A stretch of 30,214 nucleotides of DNA from Pseudomonadota bacterium (lineage in GTDB: Bacteria; Desulfobacterota; Syntrophia; Syntrophales; UBA5619). The notes under the pieces are model-generated. The model saw only the letters and a program-made list of their open reading frames with translations. It was not told the origin of the DNA and made no database searches. This document shows, in pieces, positions 23,115 through 30,214 of the stretch; the first letter of the stretch is position 1, and every line of letters starts with the position of its first letter. The stretch spans positions 1 to 30,214 of the forward strand of contig JAHJXP010000186.1 in the NCBI GenBank assembly GCA_018827585.1, read 5' to 3'. The position numbers were made by a program, and so were the translations under genes.

Positions 23115-24243
23115 ATGTCCCGCGTGATGGTCAGACATGCAACCTACGACGACGGCACGCTTAAGTCTCGGATCTTCGAACTGATGGAGGCTATGGGGGG
23201 AGAGGCAATCCGGAGGGGAAGCCGTGTCCTGATCAAGCCGAACCTGTTGTCGCCGGCAAAGCCGGAGCACGCCGTCCTCACCCACCCCGCCCTCGTCCGC
23301 GCCGCCGTGGAGTACGTCCTCGAAAGGGGGGCGAGACCGCTCATCGCCGACAGCCCCGCGATCGGCGCCTTTGATACGATCCTCCGGATGAGCGGCATCC
23401 GCGACGCCCTCCGCGGTCTGGATGTCGAATGCAGGCCGTTTCAAAATTCCGTCCGCGTGGAGATCGGCGAGCCGTTCGGAGCGATCGAGATCGCCGAGGA
23501 GGCCCTCGGGGCGGACGCGATCGTAAACCTCCCCAAGCTCAAGACGCACAGCCAGATGCTCCTCACCCTCGCCGTGAAAAACCTCTTCGGCTGCATCGTC
23601 GGCTACCGGAAACCGGAATGGCACATGCGCGCGGGCGTCGACCGGCAGGTGTTCGCGAAGCTTCTCGTCCGGATCGGCCGGACCCTCCGACCCGCCTTCA
23701 ACATCCTGGACGGCATCCTGGCTCTCGAGGGGGAAGGCCCCGGCCGCCGGGGTCCCGAGGCCGGCGGGCGTCATCCTGGCCGGCAGCGACCCCTTCGCCG
23801 TCGATTTCGCCGTCTGCCGGATGATCGGCATCGCCCCGGAGGAGCTGCCCCTTCTCAAGGCCGCCGCGGATATGGGAAATCCCGTCGCGGCGCCCGAATA
23901 CGACGGACCCCTTCCCGAAATCCACGGTTTTCGCCTCCCGCGCCTGACCTCCCTGATGTATGGCCCGAAGAGCCTCCACGGGTTCATCCGGCGGCAGCTC
24001 CTCCAACGGCCGGTCTGCGACGGGCAGACCTGCCAGATGTGCGGCGAATGCTGGAAGATCTGCCCGGCCGGGGCGATCACCCCGGAGGAGGCGCCGCTGC
24101 GCTTCGACTACGACCGCTGCATCCGCTGCTACTGCTGCATCGAGGTCTGCCCGTTCGGCGCCCTCCGCACCGCCGAAACGGCGGCCGGACGGCTCGTCCG
24201 CCGCGCCGCGGAGAGGATCCTCCAGCCCGGCCGGCCGGGATAA
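23115..24243 (+). pseudogene. DUF362-family iron-sulfur protein, frameshifted
   Basis: Two frames together give a full DUF362 protein of about 375 residues. The first (from 23115) runs through IKPNLLSP, NLPKLKTHSQMLLTLAVKNLFG and GYRKPEWH to LDGILALEGEGPG. The second resumes with VILAGSDPFAVDFAVCRMIG and ends with two ferredoxin-type clusters: TCQMCGECWKICPAGAI and RCIRCYCCIEVCPFGAL. The shift lies near the GGGG at 23749-23752, where removing one G restores the frame. DUF362 proteins of this kind are presumed electron carriers or cluster enzymes. Both halves look well conserved, so a sequencing error or a recent mutation is likely. Positions 24244-24310 contain no gene. Confidence 0.85.
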
Positions 24244-24310
24244 AATGGTTTTACCTATCCTGCCGTTTGTGTTAGTAAACAGGCGGCGCGTTTAAATAAA
24301 AGGAGTTTTC

Positions 24311-25027
24311 ATGGTAGACTATTTTATCAATGACCTGTCGGTGCATCTGCAGAGCTCCTATCTTCTCTCCTATCTGGCCGTCTACCTCGGAGGAGTCCTC
24401 GTCAGTTTCACCGCCTGCATCTATCCGGTGATCCCCATCACTGTCGGCTTCATCGGTGCCCGGGCCGGCGGCTCCCGGAGCAAGGGATTCGTCCTCTCGC
24501 TGATCTACGTCCTGGGAATGTCCGTCACCTACACTATTCTCGGCGCCGCGGCGGCGCTCTCCGGAAAGCTCTTCGGCCAGATTCAGGCCAACCCCTGGAC
24601 CTACTTCGTTATCGGGAACCTCTGCATTATGATGGGACTGTCGATGCTCGGCGTCTTCAGACTTAACGTCCGGACACCCGCCTTCATCATGAAGGCGCAG
24701 CCGCTGTCAAAAAAGAAGGGATTGATCGGCAGCTTCCTGGTGGGGGCGGCCTCCGGTCTTGTCATGGGTCCCTGCACGGCGCCCGTCCTGGCGGCGCTCC
24801 TCGGTTATGCAGCGACCCGGCAGAACGTGGCCTTCGCCTCCAGCCTGCTGTTCGTCTTCGCCTTCGGGATGGGGACCCTCCTGATCCTCATCGGCACCTT
24901 CGCGGGTCTTGTGGCCAGCATCCCCAAATCCGGCATGTGGATGACGCGGGTCAACCGCCTCTTCGGTTGGATTCTCCTCGGCGCGGGAGAATATTTTCTG
25001 ATCAGCGCCGGAATACTCTGGGTTTAA
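24311..25027 (+). CDS. ccdA: CcdA/DsbD-type thiol-disulfide membrane electron carrier
   Basis: A 238-residue inner-membrane protein with six predicted helices. It carries reducing equivalents from cytoplasmic thioredoxin to periplasmic thiol proteins. The two redox cysteines are C36 (FTACIYPVIP) and C155 (MGPCTAPVLA), each followed by the Pro-containing motif typical of CcdA. AAAGGAG lies 6 bases before the ATG. The TlpA-like gene begins 6 bases after its stop, so they form a pair in which CcdA reduces TlpA. CcdA pairs usually serve cytochrome c maturation or periplasmic repair; no cytochrome genes are in the window. Confidence 0.92.
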   Translation: MVDYFINDLSVHLQSSYLLSYLAVYLGGVLVSFTACIYPVIPITVGFIGARAGGSRSKGFVLSLIYVLGMSVTYTILGAAAALSGKLFGQIQANPWTYFVIGNLCIMMGLSMLGVFRLNVRTPAFIMKAQPLSKKKGLIGSFLVGAASGLVMGPCTAPVLAALLGYAATRQNVAFASSLLFVFAFGMGTLLILIGTFAGLVASIPKSGMWMTRVNRLFGWILLGAGEYFLISAGILWV

Positions 25028-25033
25028 GGAGAC

Positions 25034-25669
25034 ATGATGTCGCTCTTACGGAATCGAAATACGGATGATCTTATCGGGTCCCGCAACGGCCTTGCGAACC
25101 CGGCACGACCGGCGACCGGGCAGCGGGAAATAGTGAGGGCGGGGCTTTTCCCCCGTGGATTCGCGGTAGTGATCGCCGCCGCCTTGCTGACGTGCCTTTT
25201 TGTCTTTTCTCCCGACGCCCGGGCCGCCGCCCCGAAATCGTTCGACATAATGAACAGGACCATCGAGGAGAAGGCCCCCGACTTCGTTCTCACGGACCTC
25301 GACGGTCGGAAATTCCGCCTCAGCGACCACCGGGGAAAGAGGCCGGTCCTGCTCATCTTCAGCACGACCTGGTGCCCTTCCTGCAAGGATGAGATCCCCC
25401 ACCTCAAATCCCTTCATGCGACCTATGCCAAGCGGGGGCTCGAGATGGTCAACATCGACATCCAGGAATCGCGGGAGAAGGTAGCAAAGTTCACCGCCAA
25501 GAACAAGCTCCCCTACAGCACGCTGCTGGACGAAGATGGCGCGGTGAGCGGCATCTATGACATACGGGGCGTTCCGACGCTGATCCTGGTCGACAAAAAC
25601 GGCATCATCGTCTGCCGCCAGTGCCGCACGGTGGAAACGCTTCTCGATACAATGATGAAAAAGAAATAG
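25034..25669 (+). CDS. TlpA/ResA-type thioredoxin-like protein, exported or membrane-anchored
   Basis: A 211-residue protein. About 40 polar residues precede a hydrophobic segment (~43-60), unusually long for a signal anchor. The thioredoxin fold has APDFVLTDLDGRKFRLSD, the active site WCPSC (C114, C117) and a cis-Pro in GVPTLILVDKNG, all typical of TlpA/ResA proteins that face the periplasm. Two ATGs (25034, 25037) follow AAGGAG; the second has the better spacing, and a start further in is possible given the odd N-terminus. It is reduced by CcdA in the usual pathway, and lies 6 bases downstream of that gene. Confidence 0.88.
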   Translation: MMSLLRNRNTDDLIGSRNGLANPARPATGQREIVRAGLFPRGFAVVIAAALLTCLFVFSPDARAAAPKSFDIMNRTIEEKAPDFVLTDLDGRKFRLSDHRGKRPVLLIFSTTWCPSCKDEIPHLKSLHATYAKRGLEMVNIDIQESREKVAKFTAKNKLPYSTLLDEDGAVSGIYDIRGVPTLILVDKNGIIVCRQCRTVETLLDTMMKKK

Positions 25670-25681
25670 GTGACGATAAAG

Positions 25682-25703
25682 ACGACTTTTCTTACGAAGT
25701 CGT
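25682..25703 (+). other. Hairpin ACGACTT-N8-AAGTCGT
   Basis: Perfect 7-bp stem with an 8-base loop, 12 bases after the TlpA-like stop and 24 before the coiled-coil gene. The sequence TTCTTACGAAGTCGT resembles the dispersed-repeat ends (TTTTTACGAGGTCGTC), so it may be a worn copy. Confidence 0.4.
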
Positions 25704-25727
25704 GAGAAGTTTAGAGAGGGGAAACCC

Positions 25728-26054
25728 ATGGCATCCGGAGCGGACCAGGGTGAAATTTATGCCCTGCAAACGGAAAACCGGCATCTCAAAGAGATGGTCG
25801 AGGCCATGCGCGAAGAGCTGGAAAAGATGCGGATCGGCGAGCAGGAACGCCTCCAGCAGGCCCTGGCCGCGGCCGGCGACGAGATCGGCCATCTCAAGGG
25901 GATGATCGTCGCCCTGCGCGAAGCGCTGGAGCGCCGGCAGATCGCCCATGAAGAAAAATGCCAGGCCATCGAGCAGGCCGCCCGCGACGAGGCGAAGCAG
26001 CTCCAGGAGATGATCCGTGCGCTGAGAGAAAAACTGGCTGGAAGTGCACAATGA
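25728..26054 (+). CDS. Small coiled-coil protein of 36-residue repeats
   Basis: A 108-residue protein, almost entirely helical and charged, with no signal peptide. A repeat of exactly 36 residues is visible: HLKEMVEAMREELE (19-32), HLKGMIVALREALE (55-68), QLQEMIRALREKLA (91-104). The linking halves also match (E..Q.A..AA.DE). AGGGG lies 7 bases before the ATG. Its stop overlaps the start of the cyclase gene (ATGA, 26051-26054), so the two are made together and may interact. I recognise no family. It could be a scaffold or the detached coiled-coil of a larger sensor. Confidence 0.82.
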   Translation: MASGADQGEIYALQTENRHLKEMVEAMREELEKMRIGEQERLQQALAAAGDEIGHLKGMIVALREALERRQIAHEEKCQAIEQAARDEAKQLQEMIRALREKLAGSAQ

Positions 26055-28333
26055 AAAGAGACATCAATCCGAAAAAACAGGCCGCAGGGCAGGAGCGGCG
26101 CCGGAAACCGGACCAGTTCCCGCTTCTGCTGGATATCTCCCGGACGATCGCCGCGTTCGAGACCCTCAACGAGATCCTCGAGACGCTCGTCGAGATCACC
26201 ACGCGGGAGCTTAAGGCCGACCGGGGTACTATATTCCTCAACGACAGCGAAACGGGCGAGCTCTACTCCCGCGTCGCCCAGGGGAATTTCCACCGTGAGA
26301 TTCGCATCCTCAACGATTCCGGCGTGGCCGGCCACGTCTTCACCACGGGGGAGGGGGTCATCGTCAACGACGCCTGCGCCGATCCCCGCTTCAACCGCGA
26401 CATCGATGAAGAGACCGGCTATCTGACAAAATCGATCCTCTGCGTCCCCATCCGGACAGTCAAGGGAGAGTTGATCGGCGTCGCCCAGGTCCTGAACAAG
26501 AAAACGGGGACCTTCACTGCCAAGGACAGAAAGCTCCTCGAGGCGATGACGACGCAGGCCGCCATCGCCCTGCAGAGCACCCAGTTCGTCGAGCGGATGA
26601 AGCGCTTCCGCGCCAAGGAAATGGAGTTCTTCGACATCGTCTCCGAGGTGACCGCCGAGATCGACCTGGGCGCCCTGCTCCAGAAGGTCATGTCCGAGGC
26701 GACCAGGATGCTGGGCGCCGAACGGGCGACGCTCTTCCTCAACGACGAGAAGACGGGCGAGCTCTTCTCCAAGATCGGCCTGGGGTTGGCGGCCACGGAG
26801 ATCCGCATGCCGAACCATATCGGGATCGCCGGGGCGGTCTTCACCTCGCGGCAGACGATCAACATCCCTTACGCCTATGCGGATCTGCGCTTCAATCCCG
26901 CCTTCGACACAAAGACCGGGTTCTTCACCCGGTCCATCCTCTGCGTCCCGGTGATCAACAAGAACGGAAAGATCATCGGGGTGACGCAGGTCCTCAACAA
27001 AAGGGGCGACCCGTTCACGCAGGAGGACGAGTCGCGGCTCAAGGCCTTCACCGCCCAGGTCTCCATCGCCCTGGAGAACGCCAAGCTCTTCGACGACGTC
27101 CAGAACATGAAAAACTACAGCGAGAGCATGCTGGAGAGCATGTCCAACGGCGTGATCACCATCAACGAGGACGGCAAGATCGTCACCTGCAACGCCGCGG
27201 GACTGCAGATCCTCCGGATCGCCCCCGAAGAGGTGCTCAGACGAAACGCCGGGGATTTCTTCACCGGCGAAAACGGCTGGATCATGGAGAAGATACGCCA
27301 CGTGGAGGGGAGCGGCAAACCGGATATCATCATGGACGCGGAGGCGGCGTTCGGGGGATACAGGATCTCCGTTAACCTGACGACCCTTCCCCTCATCAGC
27401 ACGGCCGGACAGAAGTTGGGCTTGATGATCGTCATCGACGACATCACGAGCGAAAAGCGGATGAAATCCACGATGTCCCGTTACATGGATCCGGGGCTTG
27501 CCGATCGGCTCTTGGGGGAAGGGGAGGAGATCCTGGGCGGAAAGAGCGCCGACGCGACGATCCTCTTCTCGGACATCCGCGGCTTCACGACGCTGGCCGA
27601 AGAGTTGGGGGCGCAGGGTACGGTCTCCCTATTGAATGAGTATTTCACGATCATGGTGGACTGTATCCGGAAGGAAGGAGGGATGCTCGACAAGTTCATC
27701 GGCGACGCGATCATGGCGGCCTTCGGGATCCCTATCGCCCATGAAGACGACGAAGACCGGGCCGTCCGGGCTGCGATCGGGATGATCAGGGCCCTCCAGG
27801 TCTGGAACCGCCGGCGCATCGAGGAGGGAAAGAAGCCGGTGGGCATGGGGATCGGCCTGAACACCGATACGATCGTCTCTGGAAACATCGGCTCGCCGAA
27901 GCGGATGGACTACACCCTGATCGGCGACGGTGTGAATCTGGCCTCGCGCCTAGAGAGCCTTTGCAAGCAGTACCACGCCAGCATCCTGATCAGCGAGAAC
28001 ACCTTCCGGCGGCTGAAGGGGACCTATCGGATCCGCGAGGTGGACCGCGTGCAGGTCAAGGGAAAGACGCAGAACGTCGGGGTGTACGAGGTCCTGGATT
28101 ACCACACCGAGGAGACCTACCCCAACCTGATGGATGTGGTAAACCAGTTTAGGGACGGTCTGGCGCTTTACCGCCGGCGGGAGTGGGAGCGGGCGATCGG
28201 GCGCTTCGAGGAGGGGCTCCGGCTGAACCCCGAGGAAAAGCTCTGCCGGATGTATATCGAACGGTGCGCCTTTTTCCGGGAGGCCCCCCCGGGCGACGAC
28301 TGGGACGGCGGCTGGGTGATAAAAAATAAATAG
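26051..28333 (+). CDS. GAF-GAF-PAS class III adenylate cyclase with C-terminal TPR-like segment (CyaB1-like)
   Basis: A 760-residue soluble signalling enzyme that should make cAMP from ATP. GAF1 spans ~25-185 and GAF2 ~195-350; GAF2 has the NKFDE signature (N316, K317, F322, D326, E327) of cyclic-nucleotide-binding GAF domains, while GAF1 has the same pattern with Arg in place of the last Glu. A PAS domain follows (~355-470). The cyclase domain (~500-680) has metal ligands D508 and D552, ATP-selecting K548 and D620, and N629 and R633 for the transition state. Residues ~695-745 look like one or two TPR units. The domain order is that of Anabaena CyaB1, where cAMP binding to a GAF activates the enzyme. 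Start at the ATG overlapping the coiled-coil gene. Confidence 0.93.
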   Translation: MKRDINPKKQAAGQERRRKPDQFPLLLDISRTIAAFETLNEILETLVEITTRELKADRGTIFLNDSETGELYSRVAQGNFHREIRILNDSGVAGHVFTTGEGVIVNDACADPRFNRDIDEETGYLTKSILCVPIRTVKGELIGVAQVLNKKTGTFTAKDRKLLEAMTTQAAIALQSTQFVERMKRFRAKEMEFFDIVSEVTAEIDLGALLQKVMSEATRMLGAERATLFLNDEKTGELFSKIGLGLAATEIRMPNHIGIAGAVFTSRQTINIPYAYADLRFNPAFDTKTGFFTRSILCVPVINKNGKIIGVTQVLNKRGDPFTQEDESRLKAFTAQVSIALENAKLFDDVQNMKNYSESMLESMSNGVITINEDGKIVTCNAAGLQILRIAPEEVLRRNAGDFFTGENGWIMEKIRHVEGSGKPDIIMDAEAAFGGYRISVNLTTLPLISTAGQKLGLMIVIDDITSEKRMKSTMSRYMDPGLADRLLGEGEEILGGKSADATILFSDIRGFTTLAEELGAQGTVSLLNEYFTIMVDCIRKEGGMLDKFIGDAIMAAFGIPIAHEDDEDRAVRAAIGMIRALQVWNRRRIEEGKKPVGMGIGLNTDTIVSGNIGSPKRMDYTLIGDGVNLASRLESLCKQYHASILISENTFRRLKGTYRIREVDRVQVKGKTQNVGVYEVLDYHTEETYPNLMDVVNQFRDGLALYRRREWERAIGRFEEGLRLNPEEKLCRMYIERCAFFREAPPGDDWDGGWVIKNK

Positions 28334-28343
28334 AGGAGGAGAA

Positions 28344-28637
28344 ATGAGCGTACTGATTCATTTTTCGATGTTTCCCACCGACAAGGGGACGAGCGTCAGT
28401 CCCTACGTGGCCCGGTCCCTGCGGATCATCCGGGAGAGCGGCCTCCCCTACAAACTCGGGCCGATGAGCACGGCCGTCGAAGGAGAGTGGGAGGAGGTCA
28501 TGGGAGTCGTGGAGCGCTGCTTCAAGGAGCTCAAAACGGATTGCAGTCGGATCTACATGACCATCCAGATGGATTACCGCGAAGGGGCGGAAAACCGCAT
28601 CGAAGGCAAGGTGAAGTCCGTCGAAGATAAACTGTGA
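28344..28637 (+). CDS. MTH1187/YkoF-type thiamine-binding protein (UPF0045, DUF77)
   Basis: A 97-residue ferredoxin-like single domain. SVLIHFSMFPTDKGTSVSPYVARSL at the start and the GLPYKLGPMSTAVEGEWEEVM segment are characteristic of the small thiamine-binding family. Members bind thiamine or a precursor in the cytoplasm; their physiological role is unsettled. GAGGAGGAG lies just before the ATG, and the gene follows the cyclase stop by 10 bases, so it is probably the last gene of the coiled-coil/cyclase transcript. Nothing links it to cAMP beyond position. Confidence 0.88.
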   Translation: MSVLIHFSMFPTDKGTSVSPYVARSLRIIRESGLPYKLGPMSTAVEGEWEEVMGVVERCFKELKTDCSRIYMTIQMDYREGAENRIEGKVKSVEDKL

Positions 28638-28684
28638 CGCCCTCGCAAAACGCTGGACAGGAATAGCGACTTATTGCGATCGTA

Positions 28685-29053
28685 TCAGCGTTTCGGGACG
28701 ATTTCGATCCAGTAATCATCGGGATCGTTGATGAAGTAGATCCCCATCTTCTCGTTTTCATAGCAGATGCAGCCCATCTTTTCATGGTGGGCATGGGCCG
28801 CGGCGAAATCGTCCGCGACCAGCGCCAGATGGAACTCGTTGTCCCCGAGGTTGTACGGCTCCTTCCGGTCCCGAAGCCAGGTCAGTTCCAGCAGGTGGCC
28901 GCTCTCGCCGTCGCCGAGGAAGACGAGGATGAAGCTCCCGTCGGCGGCCTCCTTCTTCCGGACCTCGGTAAGTCCGAGGGCCTCCCGGTAAAAGCGGAGA
29001 CTCTTCTCCAGGTCGAGGACGTTGAAGTTGTTGTGGACAAATTTGAATTTCAT
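28685..29053 (-). CDS. Glyoxalase I-like VOC protein
   Basis: A 122-residue vicinal-oxygen-chelate protein. The four metal ligands of glyoxalase I are all present: H7 (FVHNNFNVLDLEKS), E56 (HLLELTW), H75 (NEFHLALVADD) and E117 (YWIEIVP), in nearly the E. coli GloA spacing. I start at the ATG at 29053 with GGAGG 5 bases upstream; an in-frame ATG 24 bases earlier lacks a ribosome site. It lies 37 bases after a glyoxalase II-like gene, so the pair probably detoxifies methylglyoxal through a thiol adduct. Lactoylglutathione lyase (4.4.1.5) is the best call, though the cell's thiol is unknown. Confidence 0.88.
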   Translation of the reverse strand: MKFKFVHNNFNVLDLEKSLRFYREALGLTEVRKKEAADGSFILVFLGDGESGHLLELTWLRDRKEPYNLGDNEFHLALVADDFAAAHAHHEKMGCICYENEKMGIYFINDPDDYWIEIVPKR

Positions 29054-29090
29054 GTTTTCCTCCTTATTTATTTCCATACCATGCCAAGCT

Positions 29091-29792
29091 TTATTCGATA
29101 CTCATCAGGGAGCGCCAGCGTTCCCACTCCGTTTCCCGGGGGAGGCCCATCCTCTCCAGGAGGGCCGCGATGCCCGGCTCGTTGAAGCGCAAGTAGGGGT
29201 TGATCTTCCGCTCATCGGCCAGGGTGGAGAAGACGTGGTTCGGATCGTAGCGCGCAAAATAAGCATCGATCTCCGCATTCTCCGGTTCGAGGCGCCTGGC
29301 GAAGGCCAGCGAGTCCATCACATAATCGTGACCGGCGTACACGATGGTCTCGGCGGGCAGGGCCATGAGCTTCCGGATGGAACGGTAAAAGCCTTTTAAA
29401 TCCCCCGAAAAGCAGTTCCCGATCGTCCCGTTGAAGAGGGTGTCCCCGGCGATCAGGACTTCCCCGGTATGAAACGAGCGGGAGTCCTCCGTATGCCCGG
29501 GCGTATGGATGACACGGATGATCTCCCCCTCGAGCGCGATCCCGCCGCCGTCCGTCAGATCCGCACCCGTCAGCAGACGGGCGCGGGCGGCGTTGAGCAG
29601 GGCGGCGTTGCCGCTCGTGTGGTCCCAATGGCCGTGGGTGTTTGCGACATAGAGCAGGGAGAGGCGCCGTTCCGCGAGAAAGGCGAGGATCTCTGCCGCA
29701 GCGCCACCGTCAACGGCCATGCCGCTCTCTTTCCCGTAAACGAGATAGCCGAGGTTGTCGGCGCTGTAGTGAAACTGCTTCACCTTCAACAT
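29091..29792 (-). CDS. Metallo-beta-lactamase-fold hydrolase, glyoxalase II-like
   Basis: A 233-residue cytoplasmic thioester hydrolase. The dinuclear metal site is complete: THGHWDH (H53, H55, D57, H58), H99 in HTPGHTEDS, D116 in AGDTLFNG and H154 in YAGHDY. The C-terminal ~50 residues (NPYLRFNEPGIAALL) resemble the glutathione-contacting helical part of GloB, but the protein is shorter than the usual 250-260. GAGG lies 7 bases before the ATG. It precedes the glyoxalase I-like gene, which supports hydrolysis of S-lactoyl-thiol. Confidence 0.88.
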   Translation of the reverse strand: MLKVKQFHYSADNLGYLVYGKESGMAVDGGAAAEILAFLAERRLSLLYVANTHGHWDHTSGNAALLNAARARLLTGADLTDGGGIALEGEIIRVIHTPGHTEDSRSFHTGEVLIAGDTLFNGTIGNCFSGDLKGFYRSIRKLMALPAETIVYAGHDYVMDSLAFARRLEPENAEIDAYFARYDPNHVFSTLADERKINPYLRFNEPGIAALLERMGLPRETEWERWRSLMSIE

Positions 29793-29856
29793 GTAAATAC
29801 CTCACGGGGGTTAGAAGGGGAATTAAGTATTTCAGGCTCGCAGTAGTTATAAGACA

Positions 29857-29884
29857 CTGGATTCTGTGTCAAGCACGGAATGAC
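29857..29884. repeat. REP-like scrap CTGGATTCTG...GGAATGAC
   Basis: TTCTGTG and CACGGAA pair across a 5-base loop, followed by TGAC. A related TTCGCGGGAATGACA occurs near 6484. Farther on, TTATTACGAGAGCGTC (29905-29920) is one more solo end of the dispersed repeat. No gene lies between 29793 and 29937. Confidence 0.5.
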
Positions 29885-29937
29885 AAAAAAGGCCAAAATC
29901 GAGTTTATTACGAGAGCGTCTAAAAATTTAAGCCTGT

Positions 29938-30214
29938 TCAATAATTCAATTTCAGGACCGGGCTTTTCTTCCCGGTCGTGAGGTAGTCAAAAATAATGTC
30001 CTGGGTGAGGACGATATCATGTTCAACGGCATGAATGGTCACGTTGTCAATGCCCTTGTAAAAGTTGGTCTCTTCCATGCGGTATCTGTTTTCTTTCACC
30101 AGACCGAAGGTTCTTTCGATCCCAGTGCGAAGAGGTTTGAGTTTTTGATAGATGGCATTGTGCGGTAATGCCGGTCCATATTTTCGGTAGCCGTCACTGA
30201 AATAGGTATAGCAA
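29938..30214 (-). CDS. DDE transposase of the IS4/IS5 superfamily, C-terminal part (5' end outside window)
   Basis: The minus frame is open from the window edge to a TGA at 29938-29940, giving 92 residues. It reads through LRTGIERTFGLVKENRYRME, where R-x3-E-x6-K matches the catalytic-Glu motif of the IS4/IS5 superfamily, and ends KKSPVLKLNY. The Tyr of the full YREK signature is not in its usual place. The D residues and the start lie outside. The element end is not identified; the dispersed-repeat end at 29905-29920 is 17 bases beyond the stop. Confidence 0.75.
   Translation of the reverse strand, partial: CYTYFSDGYRKYGPALPHNAIYQKLKPLRTGIERTFGLVKENRYRMEETNFYKGIDNVTIHAVEHDIVLTQDIIFDYLTTGKKSPVLKLNY

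Overview
The window looks like chromosome from a GC-rich, anaerobic Desulfobacterota (deltaproteobacterial) lineage, most like Syntrophales. This is an inference from gene content, since there is no rRNA or marker gene here: a BadF/HgdC-type CoA-dehydratase activase, an iron-sulfur DUF362 protein, TRAP and tripartite tricarboxylate transporter remnants, a sigma-54 two-component system, and many small dispersed repeats ending in TTTTTACGAGAGCGTC-like sequences. About 24 intact genes are present, plus several broken ones and one gene cut by the window end.

Layout. (1) 1-2079, minus strand: leuA behind a promoter, a short leucine-rich leader ORF and a hairpin, which together look like an amino-acid attenuator. 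(2) 2137-2245: remnants of a cupin gene and of a TRAP permease. (3) 6425-2279, minus: a cupin, FadR-type regulator, glycerol kinase and MFS operon, with overlapping or nearly touching genes. (4) 10646-6804, minus: a decayed carboxylate-uptake/catabolic operon (truncated M24 peptidase, frameshifted tctB, hydroxyisobutyrate-dehydrogenase-like enzyme, GlcG/HbpS-like protein, DddP-like M24 enzyme). (5) 10721-14931: a ZraP-like periplasmic protein divergent from a ZraS/ZraR-like pair. A near-perfect sigma-54 promoter precedes zraP and the regulator has GAFTGA, so the circuit appears closed. (6) 14994-17552, plus: a promoter/operator driving an ORF cut by a repeat, then mscS and an MFS gene.

(7) 21740-17567, minus: a four-gene operon of SDR, CoA-dehydratase activase, SDR and a ThDP-dependent enzyme, behind a good sigma-70 promoter. 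(8) 22524-21781: a J-domain protein with a Cys4 motif. (9) 22606-23047: two repeat elements. (10) 23115-25669, plus: a frameshifted DUF362 ferredoxin-like gene, then a CcdA/TlpA thiol-redox pair. (11) 25728-28637, plus: a small protein of exact 36-residue coiled-coil repeats overlapping a GAF-GAF-PAS-adenylate cyclase of CyaB1 architecture, then a thiamine-binding protein. (12) 29792-28685, minus: a glyoxalase II/I-like pair. (13) the C-terminal part of a transposase at the right edge.

The most interesting items are the leucine attenuator, the sigma-54/12-bp-repeat promoter of zraP, the interleaved inverted repeats (possible pseudoknot or RNA switch) between two catabolic genes, the coiled-coil/cyclase pair, the activase operon with no dehydratase in view, and a repeat family with terminal inverted repeats and an apparent target duplication whose ends sit against several genes. 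No tRNA, rRNA or CRISPR array was seen.
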